A stretch of 64,000 nt of DNA from Pseudomonas serboccidentalis (GCF_028830055.1 NZ_CP101655.1:4730812-4794811); one strand, 5' to 3'; positions 1 through 8,559 are shown, counted from the stretch's first letter. Notes: generated by a model from the letters alone, not told the origin. Numbers and translations: made by a program.

Positions 1-161
1 AGATGCGCGCGGCCGCCCTTGAGCGGGTAAGTGGCCTGGTTGCCCTCCACGGAGAAGCTCAGGGCCGAGCGGTCGAGAATGTTTTCTGCAAAAAGGCAGC
101 GGATCAAGCGGCGCATGGCGTTTTTGCGCGAATAGGCGATCAGTGTCTTGAAGTCATCCAT
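1..161 (-). CDS. Probable NIS siderophore synthetase (IucA/IucC family), N-terminal part only
   Basis: Only the first 53 codons lie in the window; the gene runs off the left edge. The visible N-terminus contains RRLIRCLFAENILD followed by a strand-rich stretch with YPLKGGRAH. This resembles the opening helix and strand of IucA/IucC-type NRPS-independent siderophore synthetases, which join citrate carboxylates to amines using ATP. The start is the only ATG in frame after the stop of the preceding gene, about 36 bp away on the same strand, with a weak upstream GAGCAG. The context supports the call: it is the last visible gene of a leftward operon with SbnH-, SbnA- and opine-dehydrogenase-like genes. 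The assignment depends on context because so little of the protein is present. Confidence 0.55.
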   Translation of the reverse strand, partial: MDDFKTLIAYSRKNAMRRLIRCLFAENILDRSALSFSVEGNQATYPLKGGRAH

Positions 162-197
162 ATCAGTGGTCTGCTCGTCGAAAAGTGAATAAAGAGA

Positions 198-1358
198 TCA
201 CGCGGCGGCGTTTGTCATGCGTGGCCAGTGGCTCGGGAAGTAGTCGAGTGCCGAGTCGCGCAGGCCTTGCATGTAATCAACGCTCCACTGCAGGACTTCT
301 TCGATATAGGGCACCTTGAGGTCGAAGCGCCTGGCCATTTCCACCAGTAGCACCAAGCCGTAGGCGACGTCTTCGTTGAAGGCACGGCTCTCGCGTTCGA
401 TCACATAGCCGGCGCGGTTGTCGGCAGCGGGCACCATCGGTGCGAGGATGTCGTTGTAAGCCTGATTGGTGCGCAGAATCGAGAGCATGCTGCTCGGGTC
501 GCGGATCTGCTCGCCGTAGGCTTCGACGATTTCCTGTTTCAGCGATTTGACCGAGGACAGGTCAATGCCCATGCGCTGGCTGATGACTGCGCACAGGTCC
601 TGGCTTTCCTGATCCATGCGTTCGAGGAAATAGGCGCCCAGTTCCGGGCACTCGGTCCACCAGCACATGCGCTGCGGGAAAATCTTGCGGTGCCATTGGC
701 CGTAGGGACCGATCAACCCATAGATCACCGAGCTGTGCATGATCGGGTTGCCCGGCGTCAGGGTGATTTCCAGATAGTTTTCCAGCAGCGTCACGCAGGG
801 GCCGTACAGCCGGGTGAGTATTTTCTCCAACTGACGTCGGGCGGTTTGCGGCTCCCGGGCATGGGTGGCCACATACAGTTGGCTTTTGCCGCCGCCCATT
901 TTGATCGACCGCCCCGGCGTCAGCTCGAACGCGGTGTGCGGCACATCCTTCATGCCCCAGATCACCAGGTTGGGGCGGTCGGGCAGGGTGGCTTCGGCCA
1001 GCCAGTCGAAACCGCAAAAGCCCGGAATCGCACCGATGTACACCGGTTTGCTGGCATTCAGATGCGGTGCAATATCCCTGAGGGTTTGCGGTCGGGCATG
1101 GGCTGGCACGGTGATGATGACGATGTCGGCATCTTCAACGGCGATCCTTGCATCGGTGGTCACCCGATCCAGTCGGGCCTGCAGTGTCGAACCGTCGGGC
1201 AACAGCGCCTGCATCGGCGTCTGACGGGCGTGTTGTTCGATGATTTCCAGATTGCTGGTGAGCATCGAAACCTGAACATCGGGCAGCTGCTTGAACAGGA
1301 TGGCGTTGAGATGGCCGGTCCTGCCGCCACCACAAATGGCGACTTTCAACAGATTCAT
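198..1358 (-). CDS. Octopine/nopaline dehydrogenase family protein in a siderophore operon
   Basis: A 386-residue protein. It opens with a Rossmann nucleotide-binding loop, GGGRTGH, at residues 10-16. The C-terminal helical domain has the NPIMH motif typical of the octopine/nopaline dehydrogenase family, whose histidine is catalytic in characterised members. These enzymes reductively join an amino acid to a 2-oxo acid, or run in reverse. Here the gene lies 28 bp after an SbnA-like gene. In staphyloferrin B synthesis SbnA makes an opine-like secondary amine, N-(1-amino-1-carboxyl-2-ethyl)-glutamate, which SbnB oxidatively splits to 2,3-diaminopropionate and 2-oxoglutarate. SbnB belongs to the ornithine cyclodeaminase family, so this gene may be an unrelated replacement. 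That role is inference; an alternative is an opine metallophore synthase of the CntM type. Confidence 0.8.
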   Translation of the reverse strand: MNLLKVAICGGGRTGHLNAILFKQLPDVQVSMLTSNLEIIEQHARQTPMQALLPDGSTLQARLDRVTTDARIAVEDADIVIITVPAHARPQTLRDIAPHLNASKPVYIGAIPGFCGFDWLAEATLPDRPNLVIWGMKDVPHTAFELTPGRSIKMGGGKSQLYVATHAREPQTARRQLEKILTRLYGPCVTLLENYLEITLTPGNPIMHSSVIYGLIGPYGQWHRKIFPQRMCWWTECPELGAYFLERMDQESQDLCAVISQRMGIDLSSVKSLKQEIVEAYGEQIRDPSSMLSILRTNQAYNDILAPMVPAADNRAGYVIERESRAFNEDVAYGLVLLVEMARRFDLKVPYIEEVLQWSVDYMQGLRDSALDYFPSHWPRMTNAAA

Positions 1359-1386
1359 CGTGAGGCGTTCCTGTGTGTAGGGAGGG

Positions 1387-2430
1387 TCATGCGACGCTCA
1401 GTTGCAGGGGTGCGGAAGCAGATTCCAGCCATTGTGTCTTGCCCAGCCAGATGTCCAGTTGGGGGGCGATGCCCGGATCAATCAGATCGCGCTCCTGCAG
1501 CCATTTGTCGTCGAACACCGTGTGCAGGTACTTCTCACCGCCATCGGCAATCGGTACGACGACGTTGCCGGTCAGCACGCCTTTGTGGATCAGTTCCAGT
1601 GCCTTGAAAATCGCCCCTCCGGTTGAGCCGCCGACCAGCAGGGCGAAGTTGCGCGCGATGTAGCGAGCGGTTTCGAACGCCTGAGAATCGGTGACTTGCA
1701 CACCCAGATCGATGCAGCTGTAGTCGAGCACCAGACCCACGGTGTCGCCGGCTGGCGTACCGGTGCCCGATTGATAGTAGGGATAGCCGGGATGGCCGAA
1801 GACGATCGATCCGGCCGGTTCCACCGCGACGGTAACGGTGTCCGGGTTGTGCACTTTCAAACCGCGAGCGATGCCGGTCATCGAACCGCCGGTACCGACA
1901 CAACCGACGTAGGCGCCGATAACGCCTTCGGCCTGGCCAATGGTTTCGCGCACAAAATCACTGTAGCCACCTGCATTGGCCGCGTTGTCGGACTGGTTCA
2001 TGAACACCGCACCGGGGATCTCGGCCGCCAGTTCGGCTGCCATTTGCTGGCGCTCGACCACCGCGACTTCATCTTCGCGATAGGTACCTTTGACGAAACG
2101 AATGTCGGCACCCAACGCTTTCATTACGGCGATCTTGTCCTGGGCGGCGTGATGATCAACCACCGCGATGAAATGCAAACCGAACTCCACCGCAGCCATG
2201 GCCAGCCCGATACCGGTGTTGCCTGAGGACGATTCGACAACCACGCCACCCGGTTTCAGCCGGCCGGACTTCAGCGCGGCCAACACCATGTTGCGCGCCA
2301 TCCGGTCTTTGATACTGCCGCCGGGATTGTTCTTTTCAATCTTGAGTAACAAGCGCGCATCGGTGTCGGGAATATCGATGCCCAACATTGGCGTATTGCC
2401 AATAAGATCCGAGACTTTATTCAATATCAT
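1387..2430 (-). CDS. sbnA: SbnA-like PLP synthase (2,3-diaminopropionate precursor pathway)
   Basis: A 347-residue fold-type II PLP enzyme of the cysteine synthase family. NNPGGSIKDR at residues 34-43 carries the PLP lysine (K41). SSSGNTG forms the substrate loop, and GTGGSMTG and GGSTGG bind the cofactor phosphate. The segment AVEPAGSIVFG matches the SbnA pattern (remembered as AVDAKGSVIFG in Staphylococcus aureus) better than that of housekeeping CysK. SbnA joins O-phospho-L-serine to L-glutamate. The gene starts 14 bp after the stop of the upstream decarboxylase and is followed closely by the opine dehydrogenase gene, so the three are probably co-transcribed. A CysM-type cysteine synthase is the main alternative, but the operon argues against it. 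Confidence 0.82.
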   Translation of the reverse strand: MILNKVSDLIGNTPMLGIDIPDTDARLLLKIEKNNPGGSIKDRMARNMVLAALKSGRLKPGGVVVESSSGNTGIGLAMAAVEFGLHFIAVVDHHAAQDKIAVMKALGADIRFVKGTYREDEVAVVERQQMAAELAAEIPGAVFMNQSDNAANAGGYSDFVRETIGQAEGVIGAYVGCVGTGGSMTGIARGLKVHNPDTVTVAVEPAGSIVFGHPGYPYYQSGTGTPAGDTVGLVLDYSCIDLGVQVTDSQAFETARYIARNFALLVGGSTGGAIFKALELIHKGVLTGNVVVPIADGGEKYLHTVFDDKWLQERDLIDPGIAPQLDIWLGKTQWLESASAPLQLSVA

Positions 2431-2444
2431 TTCAATGATTCCCT

Positions 2445-3839
2445 TTAGTAGTCAGGTGAAAACCTATAGTTACCTTCCGTACAACAGGTCGCCGTCAGCC
2501 GCCGGGGCAGGGGATGGCGATGAAACTCGTTCTCCAGCAAGTCCATTTGATAACCGGCGGTATTGACGTAAATCAGCAAGTCACCGGGCTGTGGTGCAGT
2601 CGCAAAGTTAATCAGGCGATGAGTAATCACATCGTCGTCCAGGCAGCTGTGGCCTGCGATATACGCTTGAGTCGGAATACGCGGCGAATCTTGCGAACTG
2701 ATCAATATTGGATCAATCAGGTATTCGGAGGCGAACCAGGTTTCACATGCGCTGAAACTACTGCCTTCAACAAAAATAACGCTTTTGCTGTCCGCGAGTT
2801 GCTTTATACGGGTGACCCTGAATACTGAAATCGCCGCTTGATCGACAAGACTTCGACCGGGTTCCAGGGCCAGGGTTATGTTTTGCTGCTTCAAATAGCT
2901 GGCGATGGACACCCCCGGCGAATGTTCGGCGCCGAGCAATAAGTCGAGCCATTGTGATGCTGTCAGTTCGCCGCCGTACGGGTAATAAGCCTCGGGAACT
3001 TTGTGGTTGTAATAATGGCTCGGCTTATTATCGTGTTCGAGAAAATGCGCATAACTTTGCGGCTCGACATAACGTATCGGCAAGCCGCCACCGATATCGA
3101 TCATCCGCGGACTCAAGCCCATTTCCCGAGCGGCTTCGATGAATCCGCTGACCTCACGTAACGCTTGTGCGCGGGACTCGAATCCATAGCCGCCCAGGTG
3201 AAAATGAACCCCTTCGAAATGGAAAATATCCGTGCGTCTGGTCAGCCTCTGAAGCGCTTCGAGCATGCCGTCCGAGCCCATCCCGAAGCGGCTCTTAAGA
3301 CTGTTTTTCGGTCTGTAACGCAGTAAAACCCTGGCTTTTCCGGGGGGGGATTGCGCGTCGATCACGCGTTGCAAGTGATCGAACTCTTCCAGCGAGTCGA
3401 CGCAAATCAGTGAACCTGCAGTGATCAACGCCTGATGAAACACCGCGGTCTTGGCCGGGCCTGTGGCACATATTTTTGCCCCGGGCGTACCGGATCGTAA
3501 CGCCGCTTGCAGTTCATGGATGCTCGATACATCGACGCCGATAGCCGAGCTGACTGCCGCACCCAACAGGCTGTGTGACTTGTTGGCCTTGGCACCGTAG
3601 AAAATTTCGCCCGGCAGATGGTGCTGATTCAACACGGTCAGCAAGGCCTGTGCATTTAATTCAAAGGCATGGGGCCAAACCAGATTCAAGGGTGATCCGT
3701 GTTGTTTGACAAGTTCAACAAGTGTGTCCGGGAAATTATTGATAAATGTAGAAATTATCGGGTCGATCAGCGGTTTTAACATGCAGGGTTGATGAACTTT
3801 TGCTGCTTGTTCGTCGGCACGTGAATTTGTCGTAGGCAT
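2445..3839 (-). CDS. Type III PLP-dependent decarboxylase, SbnH-like
   Basis: A 464-residue alanine-racemase-fold decarboxylase related to diaminopimelate and ornithine decarboxylases. YGAKANK carries the PLP lysine near residue 84. HFHLGG and MIDIGGGLPIRY form the phosphate-binding region, EPGRSLVD is the EPGR motif, and GHSCLDDD supplies the C-terminal active-site cysteine and aspartates. In NIS siderophore pathways such enzymes (SbnH, AcsE, PvsE) decarboxylate a citryl-amino acid intermediate. I chose the ATG at 3839, which has an AAGGG ribosome-binding site, over an earlier in-frame ATG at 3947. It is the first gene of the leftward operon. Substrate assignment is by context. Confidence 0.82.
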   Translation of the reverse strand: MPTTNSRADEQAAKVHQPCMLKPLIDPIISTFINNFPDTLVELVKQHGSPLNLVWPHAFELNAQALLTVLNQHHLPGEIFYGAKANKSHSLLGAAVSSAIGVDVSSIHELQAALRSGTPGAKICATGPAKTAVFHQALITAGSLICVDSLEEFDHLQRVIDAQSPPGKARVLLRYRPKNSLKSRFGMGSDGMLEALQRLTRRTDIFHFEGVHFHLGGYGFESRAQALREVSGFIEAAREMGLSPRMIDIGGGLPIRYVEPQSYAHFLEHDNKPSHYYNHKVPEAYYPYGGELTASQWLDLLLGAEHSPGVSIASYLKQQNITLALEPGRSLVDQAAISVFRVTRIKQLADSKSVIFVEGSSFSACETWFASEYLIDPILISSQDSPRIPTQAYIAGHSCLDDDVITHRLINFATAPQPGDLLIYVNTAGYQMDLLENEFHRHPLPRRLTATCCTEGNYRFSPDY

Positions 3840-4455
3840 AGTTAACCCTTGGCGTCGAAAACAGTTTCGCCATTGATGTTCTCGACAACTGATCGTTATC
3901 GACGGATGCAGTATTTTTTTGCTCGCTAGAAACGAGGGTTTAAACAACTCGGCGGCGGATGCCAGGCAATGTCTGAAGTTGGATAGGTGGCACTTATCGT
4001 AATAAATGGTTCACAAAGCAGTGGCATGAGAACCCCGTTTCATAATGGTTTGTACGAATGTTCCGATTGACCCTTAGTTGATGGTCAATCCCCTGTGCAT
4101 GACCCGTGACTGGCATTCAAATGACATCACTGACATGTATTTCCCGAAGTGCTGATTGCGTGCTTTGAAGCGAGGATAGTTCCTCTTGGTGGCGTGAACC
4201 ATATTGCGAACACGAACGATTATCAAGTAAGGTTTTCAAATATTTTTGAATAAAGACCTGTGAACGGCGAATCAATGAACGTGTATTTACACGCTCAAGG
4301 ACGCGTTCGCCCCGAGATAAAAAACGCCTCAATACCTTGATCAACAAGGCTTTGGAGATTGTTTAGCGAAGGCCCGCAAAGGCACGCCAATGGGCTGCCT
4401 GAGGCGCCGGAAATGTTTCAGAAATCACGACGGGTTCACGTCTAGGAGCTATGCC
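3840..4455. other. 616-bp divergent intergenic region between the two siderophore arms
   Basis: This AT-richer spacer separates the leftward decarboxylase gene from the rightward CitE-like gene, so it should hold both promoters. I could not find a convincing Fur box. A TTG-started frame on the minus strand (4117-4347, 76 codons) is open but resembles no family I know and has no clear ribosome-binding site, so it is not annotated as a gene. Confidence 0.6.
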
Positions 4456-5346
4456 ATGCAATCCGAACGATTCAGCAGCAAAACCCCACTCGCGATCAGC
4501 TACCTGTTTGTGCCGGGCAACCGGCCCGAGCGGTTTTCCAAAGCCGTGGAGGCAGGGCCCGATGCGATCATTCTCGATCTCGAAGACGCCGTGCACCCGG
4601 ACAGCAAAGCGGCTGCCCGCTCGGGTATCCGGGCGTGGCAGGAGAGCACGCCGAAGGTTGCCTGCGAGCGTTACATCCGCCTCAACAGCGTCAGCAGCCC
4701 ACTGTTGCGCCAGGACCTGGCCTGGCTCGACGAGTTGCGCTATCCCGAGCGATGCGACGGTATTTTCCTGCCCAAGGCCGAATGCCCAGAGGCCCTGGCG
4801 CCGGTGGTCGAGCGCCTGCTCGAGTGGCAACCGGCACTGAAAATCATCGCCATCATCGAAACCGCCAAGGGGTTGCAGCAGGTCGAGTCGATTGCGGCGA
4901 TTGCGGGGGTGACGCGGCTGGCTTTCGGCTCGCTGGATTTCTCGCTCGATATCGACTGCAGTCAGACCCCCGAGGCGTTTCTGTTCGCCCGTAACCGCAT
5001 CGTGCTGGCTTCGCGCACGGCAGATCTGCCGGCGCCGATCGATGGGGTCACACCGGCGATCAATGATTTGGCGGTCGTCACCAAGGATTCGCACTACGCA
5101 CGTTCGCTGGGGTTCGGCGCCAAGCTGTGTATCCATCCCGCGCAGCTGGATTCGGTGCAGCGCGCCTTCCTGCCGGATTCGCACCAACTGGCCTGGGCTG
5201 ACCGGGTGATGAGAGCCGTGGCCACCGGCAGTCATGCGGTGCAGGTGGACGGTGAAATGGTCGATTTGCCGCTGATCGAACACGCTCAGCGCCTGCTCGA
5301 TCTGGCCCGTCAGCACGCGCCTGTTGTCCGCGCCGATGCTTGCTGA
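4456..5346 (+). CDS. CitE-like HpcH/HpaI aldolase-family enzyme
   Basis: A 296-residue TIM-barrel protein of the citrate lyase beta-subunit family. Visible motifs are YLFVPGNRPERF near the N-terminus (CoA and substrate loop), ILDLEDAV (metal-binding region), FLPKAE, IIETAKGL, AFGSLDFSLD and the C-terminal CIHPAQ. The ATG at 4456 follows AGGAG by 7 bp. Stand-alone CitE-like proteins cleave or form 3-hydroxyacyl-CoA bonds. In the staphyloferrin B pathway the related SbnG acts as a citrate synthase dedicated to the siderophore. The gene is 25 bp upstream of an SbnI-like gene, so a citrate- or citryl-supplying role is reasonable but inferred; a generic citramalyl- or malyl-CoA lyase is the alternative. 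Confidence 0.8.
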   Translation: MQSERFSSKTPLAISYLFVPGNRPERFSKAVEAGPDAIILDLEDAVHPDSKAAARSGIRAWQESTPKVACERYIRLNSVSSPLLRQDLAWLDELRYPERCDGIFLPKAECPEALAPVVERLLEWQPALKIIAIIETAKGLQQVESIAAIAGVTRLAFGSLDFSLDIDCSQTPEAFLFARNRIVLASRTADLPAPIDGVTPAINDLAVVTKDSHYARSLGFGAKLCIHPAQLDSVQRAFLPDSHQLAWADRVMRAVATGSHAVQVDGEMVDLPLIEHAQRLLDLARQHAPVVRADAC

Positions 5347-5371
5347 AGCGCGGCGAATCAGGAGTTCAACC

Positions 5372-5773
5372 ATGGAACACGGTTATCAAATTGCGTTGCG
5401 GCCGCTGTGCGAAGTGCTGCAATCGGAGCACGTCGACCCGGCCAATGTGACGCGCCTGCGCGAGTCGATCATTCGGGTCGGGCATTGGCTGGAGCCGATC
5501 ATCGTCGAGCGCTCGAAAGGTATCGTCATGGACGGCAATCACCGCTTCAACGCGGCGTTGCAACTGGGCTTGAAACGCGTGCCGTGCATCCAGCTCGATT
5601 ACGGCGATCCGCGGGTGTGCGTACGGCACTGGCGAACCGGGCAGGCGTTCGAAGTGGCGCAGATTTTCAGCACCATCGCCCGGGGCGAAATCTTTCCGTA
5701 CAAGACCACCCGGCACGCGTTTGACCCCGCGTTGCCGGTGCTCGCGATCCCGTTGGAGCACCTGTACGACTAG
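5372..5773 (+). CDS. Small ParB/sulfiredoxin-fold protein, SbnI/SerK-like (possible serine kinase)
   Basis: A 133-residue single-domain protein. The central stretch WLEPIIVERSKGIVMDGNHR, followed by a conserved LGLKRVP, matches the ParB/Srx-fold core of SbnI and archaeal SerK. D54, H57 and R58 sit in the DGNHR motif, and E14 or E19 is placed like the N-terminal catalytic glutamate of those kinases. SbnI phosphorylates free L-serine to O-phosphoserine, the substrate of SbnA, and in S. aureus also regulates the cluster in response to heme. This protein is about half the length of SbnI (about 254 residues) and has only the N-terminal domain. A good ribosome-binding site (AGGAG, 7 bp spacing) supports the start. 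The kinase function is inferred from motif and locus. Confidence 0.75.
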   Translation: MEHGYQIALRPLCEVLQSEHVDPANVTRLRESIIRVGHWLEPIIVERSKGIVMDGNHRFNAALQLGLKRVPCIQLDYGDPRVCVRHWRTGQAFEVAQIFSTIARGEIFPYKTTRHAFDPALPVLAIPLEHLYD

Positions 5774-5839
5774 GTTTGGCCTGGGCCGATCAAAAATATC
5801 TCATCGAGGGTGATACTTTTTCGCAGATCGACTGGCAAT

Positions 5840-5858
5840 AGGAGTGATTACCATTTTC
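5840..5858 (+). promoter_or_regulatory. Possible Fur box upstream of the TonB-dependent receptor
   Basis: The 19 bases match the classic Fur consensus at 12 of 19 positions by eye. The right part, GATTACCATTTTC, matches 10 of 13. It lies 26 bp before the receptor start, where an iron-responsive operator would be expected. The left half is poor, so this is only a candidate. Confidence 0.3.
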
Positions 5859-5883
5859 CCTTGTTGAAAAGGATCCTCACGTC

Positions 5884-8124
5884 ATGCCTGTTGTCAGTCG
5901 TCCATGCGGTGAGCGCGTGTTAACACTCGCCATTCGTACCGCCATGTTGAATGTTGTTCTGGTCGCAGCAAGCGCCAACGCCTGGGCAGCGAGCCCCGAG
6001 CAACAGGACGTTGCCGCCGACAAGACCCCGAATATTCCAACGACGACGTCGGCCGCTGACAGCCTCGATGCGCTGACGCTCGACACCACCAACATCAACG
6101 CTCGCTACAGCGGCCCGACCGCATTGCCGGAGGTACTCGCCGGTGGCCAGGTCGCGCGCGGTGCACGGCTCGGCATGATGGGCAACAAGGATGTGATGGA
6201 CACGCCGTTCAGTGTCACCAGCTACACCGCCAAGACCCTGGCCGACCTGCAGACAGTGACGGTGGCCGATGCGCTGGAGCGCGATCCGTCAGTGCGCTCG
6301 ACCGGTCAGACAGGGGGGATCGTCGATTCGTTTTTCATTCGCGGCTTCCCGATTGGCGAGGGCAACCTGGGTGAACTGGCGTTCGACGGCGTGTACGGCG
6401 TTGCGCCCAACTATCGGGTGTTTACCGAGTACGCCGAGCGTGTCGAAGTGCTCAAGGGGCCGGGCGCGCTGATGTACGGTATCTCGCCGAACAGTGGTGT
6501 AGGCGGGGTGATCAACATCGTTCCCAAGCGTCCGCTGGACGAAGACCTGACGCGGGTCACCACCACTTACGCCTCGGATTCCCAAGTGGGCGGTCACCTG
6601 GATCTGAGTCGTCGCTTCGGTTCGGAAAACCAGTTTGGTGTGCGCTTCAACGGCAACCTGCAAGGCGGCGACACCGCGATCGATGATCAGCACCGCGACC
6701 TGGGCATTGGTGCCATCGCGCTGGATTATCGCGGTGAGCGTTTACGCCTGAACCTGGATTACATCAGCCAGAAAGAAAGCTGGGAGGGCGCATCACGACC
6801 GTTCACTGTTGCGCCGGGCGTCGATATTCCATCCGCACCGAATGGCCGCACCAACCTGTCGCAGGACTGGGGTTGGTCGGACACCAAGGAGCAGTCGGCA
6901 TTGCTCGGCGGCGAATACGACCTGAGCGACACGCTGACCGTGTTCGCCCATGCCGGTGGCGGCAAGTCCGACGTCAAACGCATGTCCGATCAGGTGCCAA
7001 GGATCCTCAACGAGGCGGGGGATACCAGCAACATACCGGGTTACTACAAATTCAACGTCGATCGTTCGACCGCCGATGTCGGGATCCGAGGTGTGTTCGC
7101 CACCGGACCGATCACCCATACAACCACACTGATGGCGACCCAGTACCAGGATGAGTTGTCTCGCGGGATCAACAACGGCACTGACATCCGTTCCAACATC
7201 TATCACCCGATCGATGCGCCCAAGCAATACATCAGCTCGCCAAAGGTACTGCGCGTTTCCGAGTCGCAACTGTCGGGTGTTGCGTTCACCGATACCCTTT
7301 CCATGCTCGATGATCGCTTCCAGCTGACCCTCGGCGTGCGTCGCCAGGACATCGAGTCGCGTAACTACAACGCGACCGGTTCAGTCAGTTCGAAGTACAA
7401 CGACAGCGCCACGTCCCCGCTGGTCGGCGTGGTGGTCAAGCCCTGGGAAGACGTTTCCCTCTACTACAACTATGTAGAAGGCTTGAGCAAAGGTGACATT
7501 GCCCCAGGCACAGCGGCCAACGCCGGCGAGACATTCGCACCTTACGAATCGAAGCAGCATGAACTCGGTGTGAAGTACGAACACGGCACATTCATGACCA
7601 CTCTGGCGTTATTCCAGATCGAGAAACCGAGCGGTGAGATCGGTGCCGGCAACGTGTTCTCGGTGCAGGCCGAGCAGCGCAACCGCGGGATCGAATTGAG
7701 CATGTTCGGTGAAGTGGCACCGGGTACGCGTTTGATGGGGGGCGTGACTGTGCTCGATGGCGAACTGACCGATTCGGCCACCGCCGCCAACCGGGGCAAC
7801 AAACCGGTCGGTGTGCCCGATGTGCAGGCCAATCTGTGGGCCGAATGGGATACCCCGTGGCTGGAGGGTTTCACCCTCACAGGTGGTGCGATTTATACCG
7901 ACAGCCAATACGTCAATCAGGCAAACACTCAGGAGCTGGACTCGTGGACGCGCGTCGATGCCGGCGCACGTTATGCAACGAAAATCGAAGGCCGGCCGAC
8001 GACATTCCGCGCCACGGTGCAGAACGTGTTTGACCGTGAGTACTGGTCGGGCGTCGCTTCGTACGGTGCGTTCTCACCGGGTTACCCGCGCACCCTGCAG
8101 TTGTCGGCAACAGTCGATTTTTGA
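5884..8124 (+). CDS. TonB-dependent ferric-siderophore receptor
   Basis: A 746-residue outer-membrane receptor. A cleavable signal peptide appears to end near NAWA. There is no N-terminal signalling (STN) domain, so it probably does not signal to a sigma/anti-sigma pair. The plug domain includes TVADALERDPSVR, FIRGFPI, VEVLKGPGALMYG and GGVINIVPKRP. The rest is a beta-barrel ending in the aromatic residue F (QLSATVDF), as for BAM substrates. The ribosome-binding site AAGGA precedes ATG 5884. It is the natural uptake receptor for the siderophore made by the surrounding genes, 110 bp downstream of the SbnI-like gene. Confidence 0.9.
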   Translation: MPVVSRPCGERVLTLAIRTAMLNVVLVAASANAWAASPEQQDVAADKTPNIPTTTSAADSLDALTLDTTNINARYSGPTALPEVLAGGQVARGARLGMMGNKDVMDTPFSVTSYTAKTLADLQTVTVADALERDPSVRSTGQTGGIVDSFFIRGFPIGEGNLGELAFDGVYGVAPNYRVFTEYAERVEVLKGPGALMYGISPNSGVGGVINIVPKRPLDEDLTRVTTTYASDSQVGGHLDLSRRFGSENQFGVRFNGNLQGGDTAIDDQHRDLGIGAIALDYRGERLRLNLDYISQKESWEGASRPFTVAPGVDIPSAPNGRTNLSQDWGWSDTKEQSALLGGEYDLSDTLTVFAHAGGGKSDVKRMSDQVPRILNEAGDTSNIPGYYKFNVDRSTADVGIRGVFATGPITHTTTLMATQYQDELSRGINNGTDIRSNIYHPIDAPKQYISSPKVLRVSESQLSGVAFTDTLSMLDDRFQLTLGVRRQDIESRNYNATGSVSSKYNDSATSPLVGVVVKPWEDVSLYYNYVEGLSKGDIAPGTAANAGETFAPYESKQHELGVKYEHGTFMTTLALFQIEKPSGEIGAGNVFSVQAEQRNRGIELSMFGEVAPGTRLMGGVTVLDGELTDSATAANRGNKPVGVPDVQANLWAEWDTPWLEGFTLTGGAIYTDSQYVNQANTQELDSWTRVDAGARYATKIEGRPTTFRATVQNVFDREYWSGVASYGAFSPGYPRTLQLSATVDF

Positions 8125-8190
8125 CGTGCAAGGGCAGGCACGGCCCAATGGCTGCTGCCTGTCCGCTTCATTGGCGACAGGAGTATTCGC

Positions 8191-8559
8191 ATGCTGGACA
8201 ACCAGGGATTCACCTCGACTGGCAGCGGCCGTCGGTTTCAGGCCGCGCGCCATCAACTTGCGCTGGAGTTTGCATACAGCGCGAACCGTCCTATCCGCGA
8301 GATGTTGCATGTTTACGGTTTGCGTACCAGTCTGTTCCGTATAAAGGTGATCACTGCACTGGTCCTGGCGACCCGGGAACAGCGTCTGATCGGCGTGCAG
8401 GGCGTGCATGCTTATATAGAAGCGTCTTTTTCGCAGCTGACGATCGTCGGCGTCCGCGAAGTACTCAAGCGTCTTGCCGAAGTGGGGGTCATCAAGATCC
8501 AGTCGGACAGAAGCTACCGCTTTACCCCCGAGGCGTGGGACATGCTCAAGTCGTCTTGA
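8191..8559 (+). CDS. Small winged-helix-like protein, possible iron-linked regulator
   Basis: A 122-residue protein beginning 66 bp after the receptor stop. Its C-terminal half (FSQLTIVGVREVLKRLAEVG, then VIKIQSDRSYRFTP) has the helix-turn-helix plus wing pattern of a small winged-helix domain. I recall similar short proteins in Pseudomonas named as Fe2+/Zn2+ uptake regulation proteins beside siderophore receptors, but I see no Fur-type metal-binding histidine/cysteine cluster. Its position suggests a role in controlling the receptor or synthesis genes. The function is not established from the sequence. Confidence 0.6.
   Translation: MLDNQGFTSTGSGRRFQAARHQLALEFAYSANRPIREMLHVYGLRTSLFRIKVITALVLATREQRLIGVQGVHAYIEASFSQLTIVGVREVLKRLAEVGVIKIQSDRSYRFTPEAWDMLKSS

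Noticed and set aside
690..1607. A 305-codon plus-strand frame over the opine dehydrogenase and SbnA-like 3' ends
   Set aside because: Its composition is that of a complementary shadow and it crosses two real genes on the other strand.
4117..4347. A 76-codon minus-strand frame in the siderophore spacer
   Set aside because: It starts with TTG, lacks a clear ribosome-binding site and resembles no family; the spacer more likely holds promoters.
5796..5825. A/T-rich stretch before the receptor as an additional Fur site
   Set aside because: It keeps too few consensus bases to distinguish from chance; only the site at 5840-5858 was kept, with low confidence.
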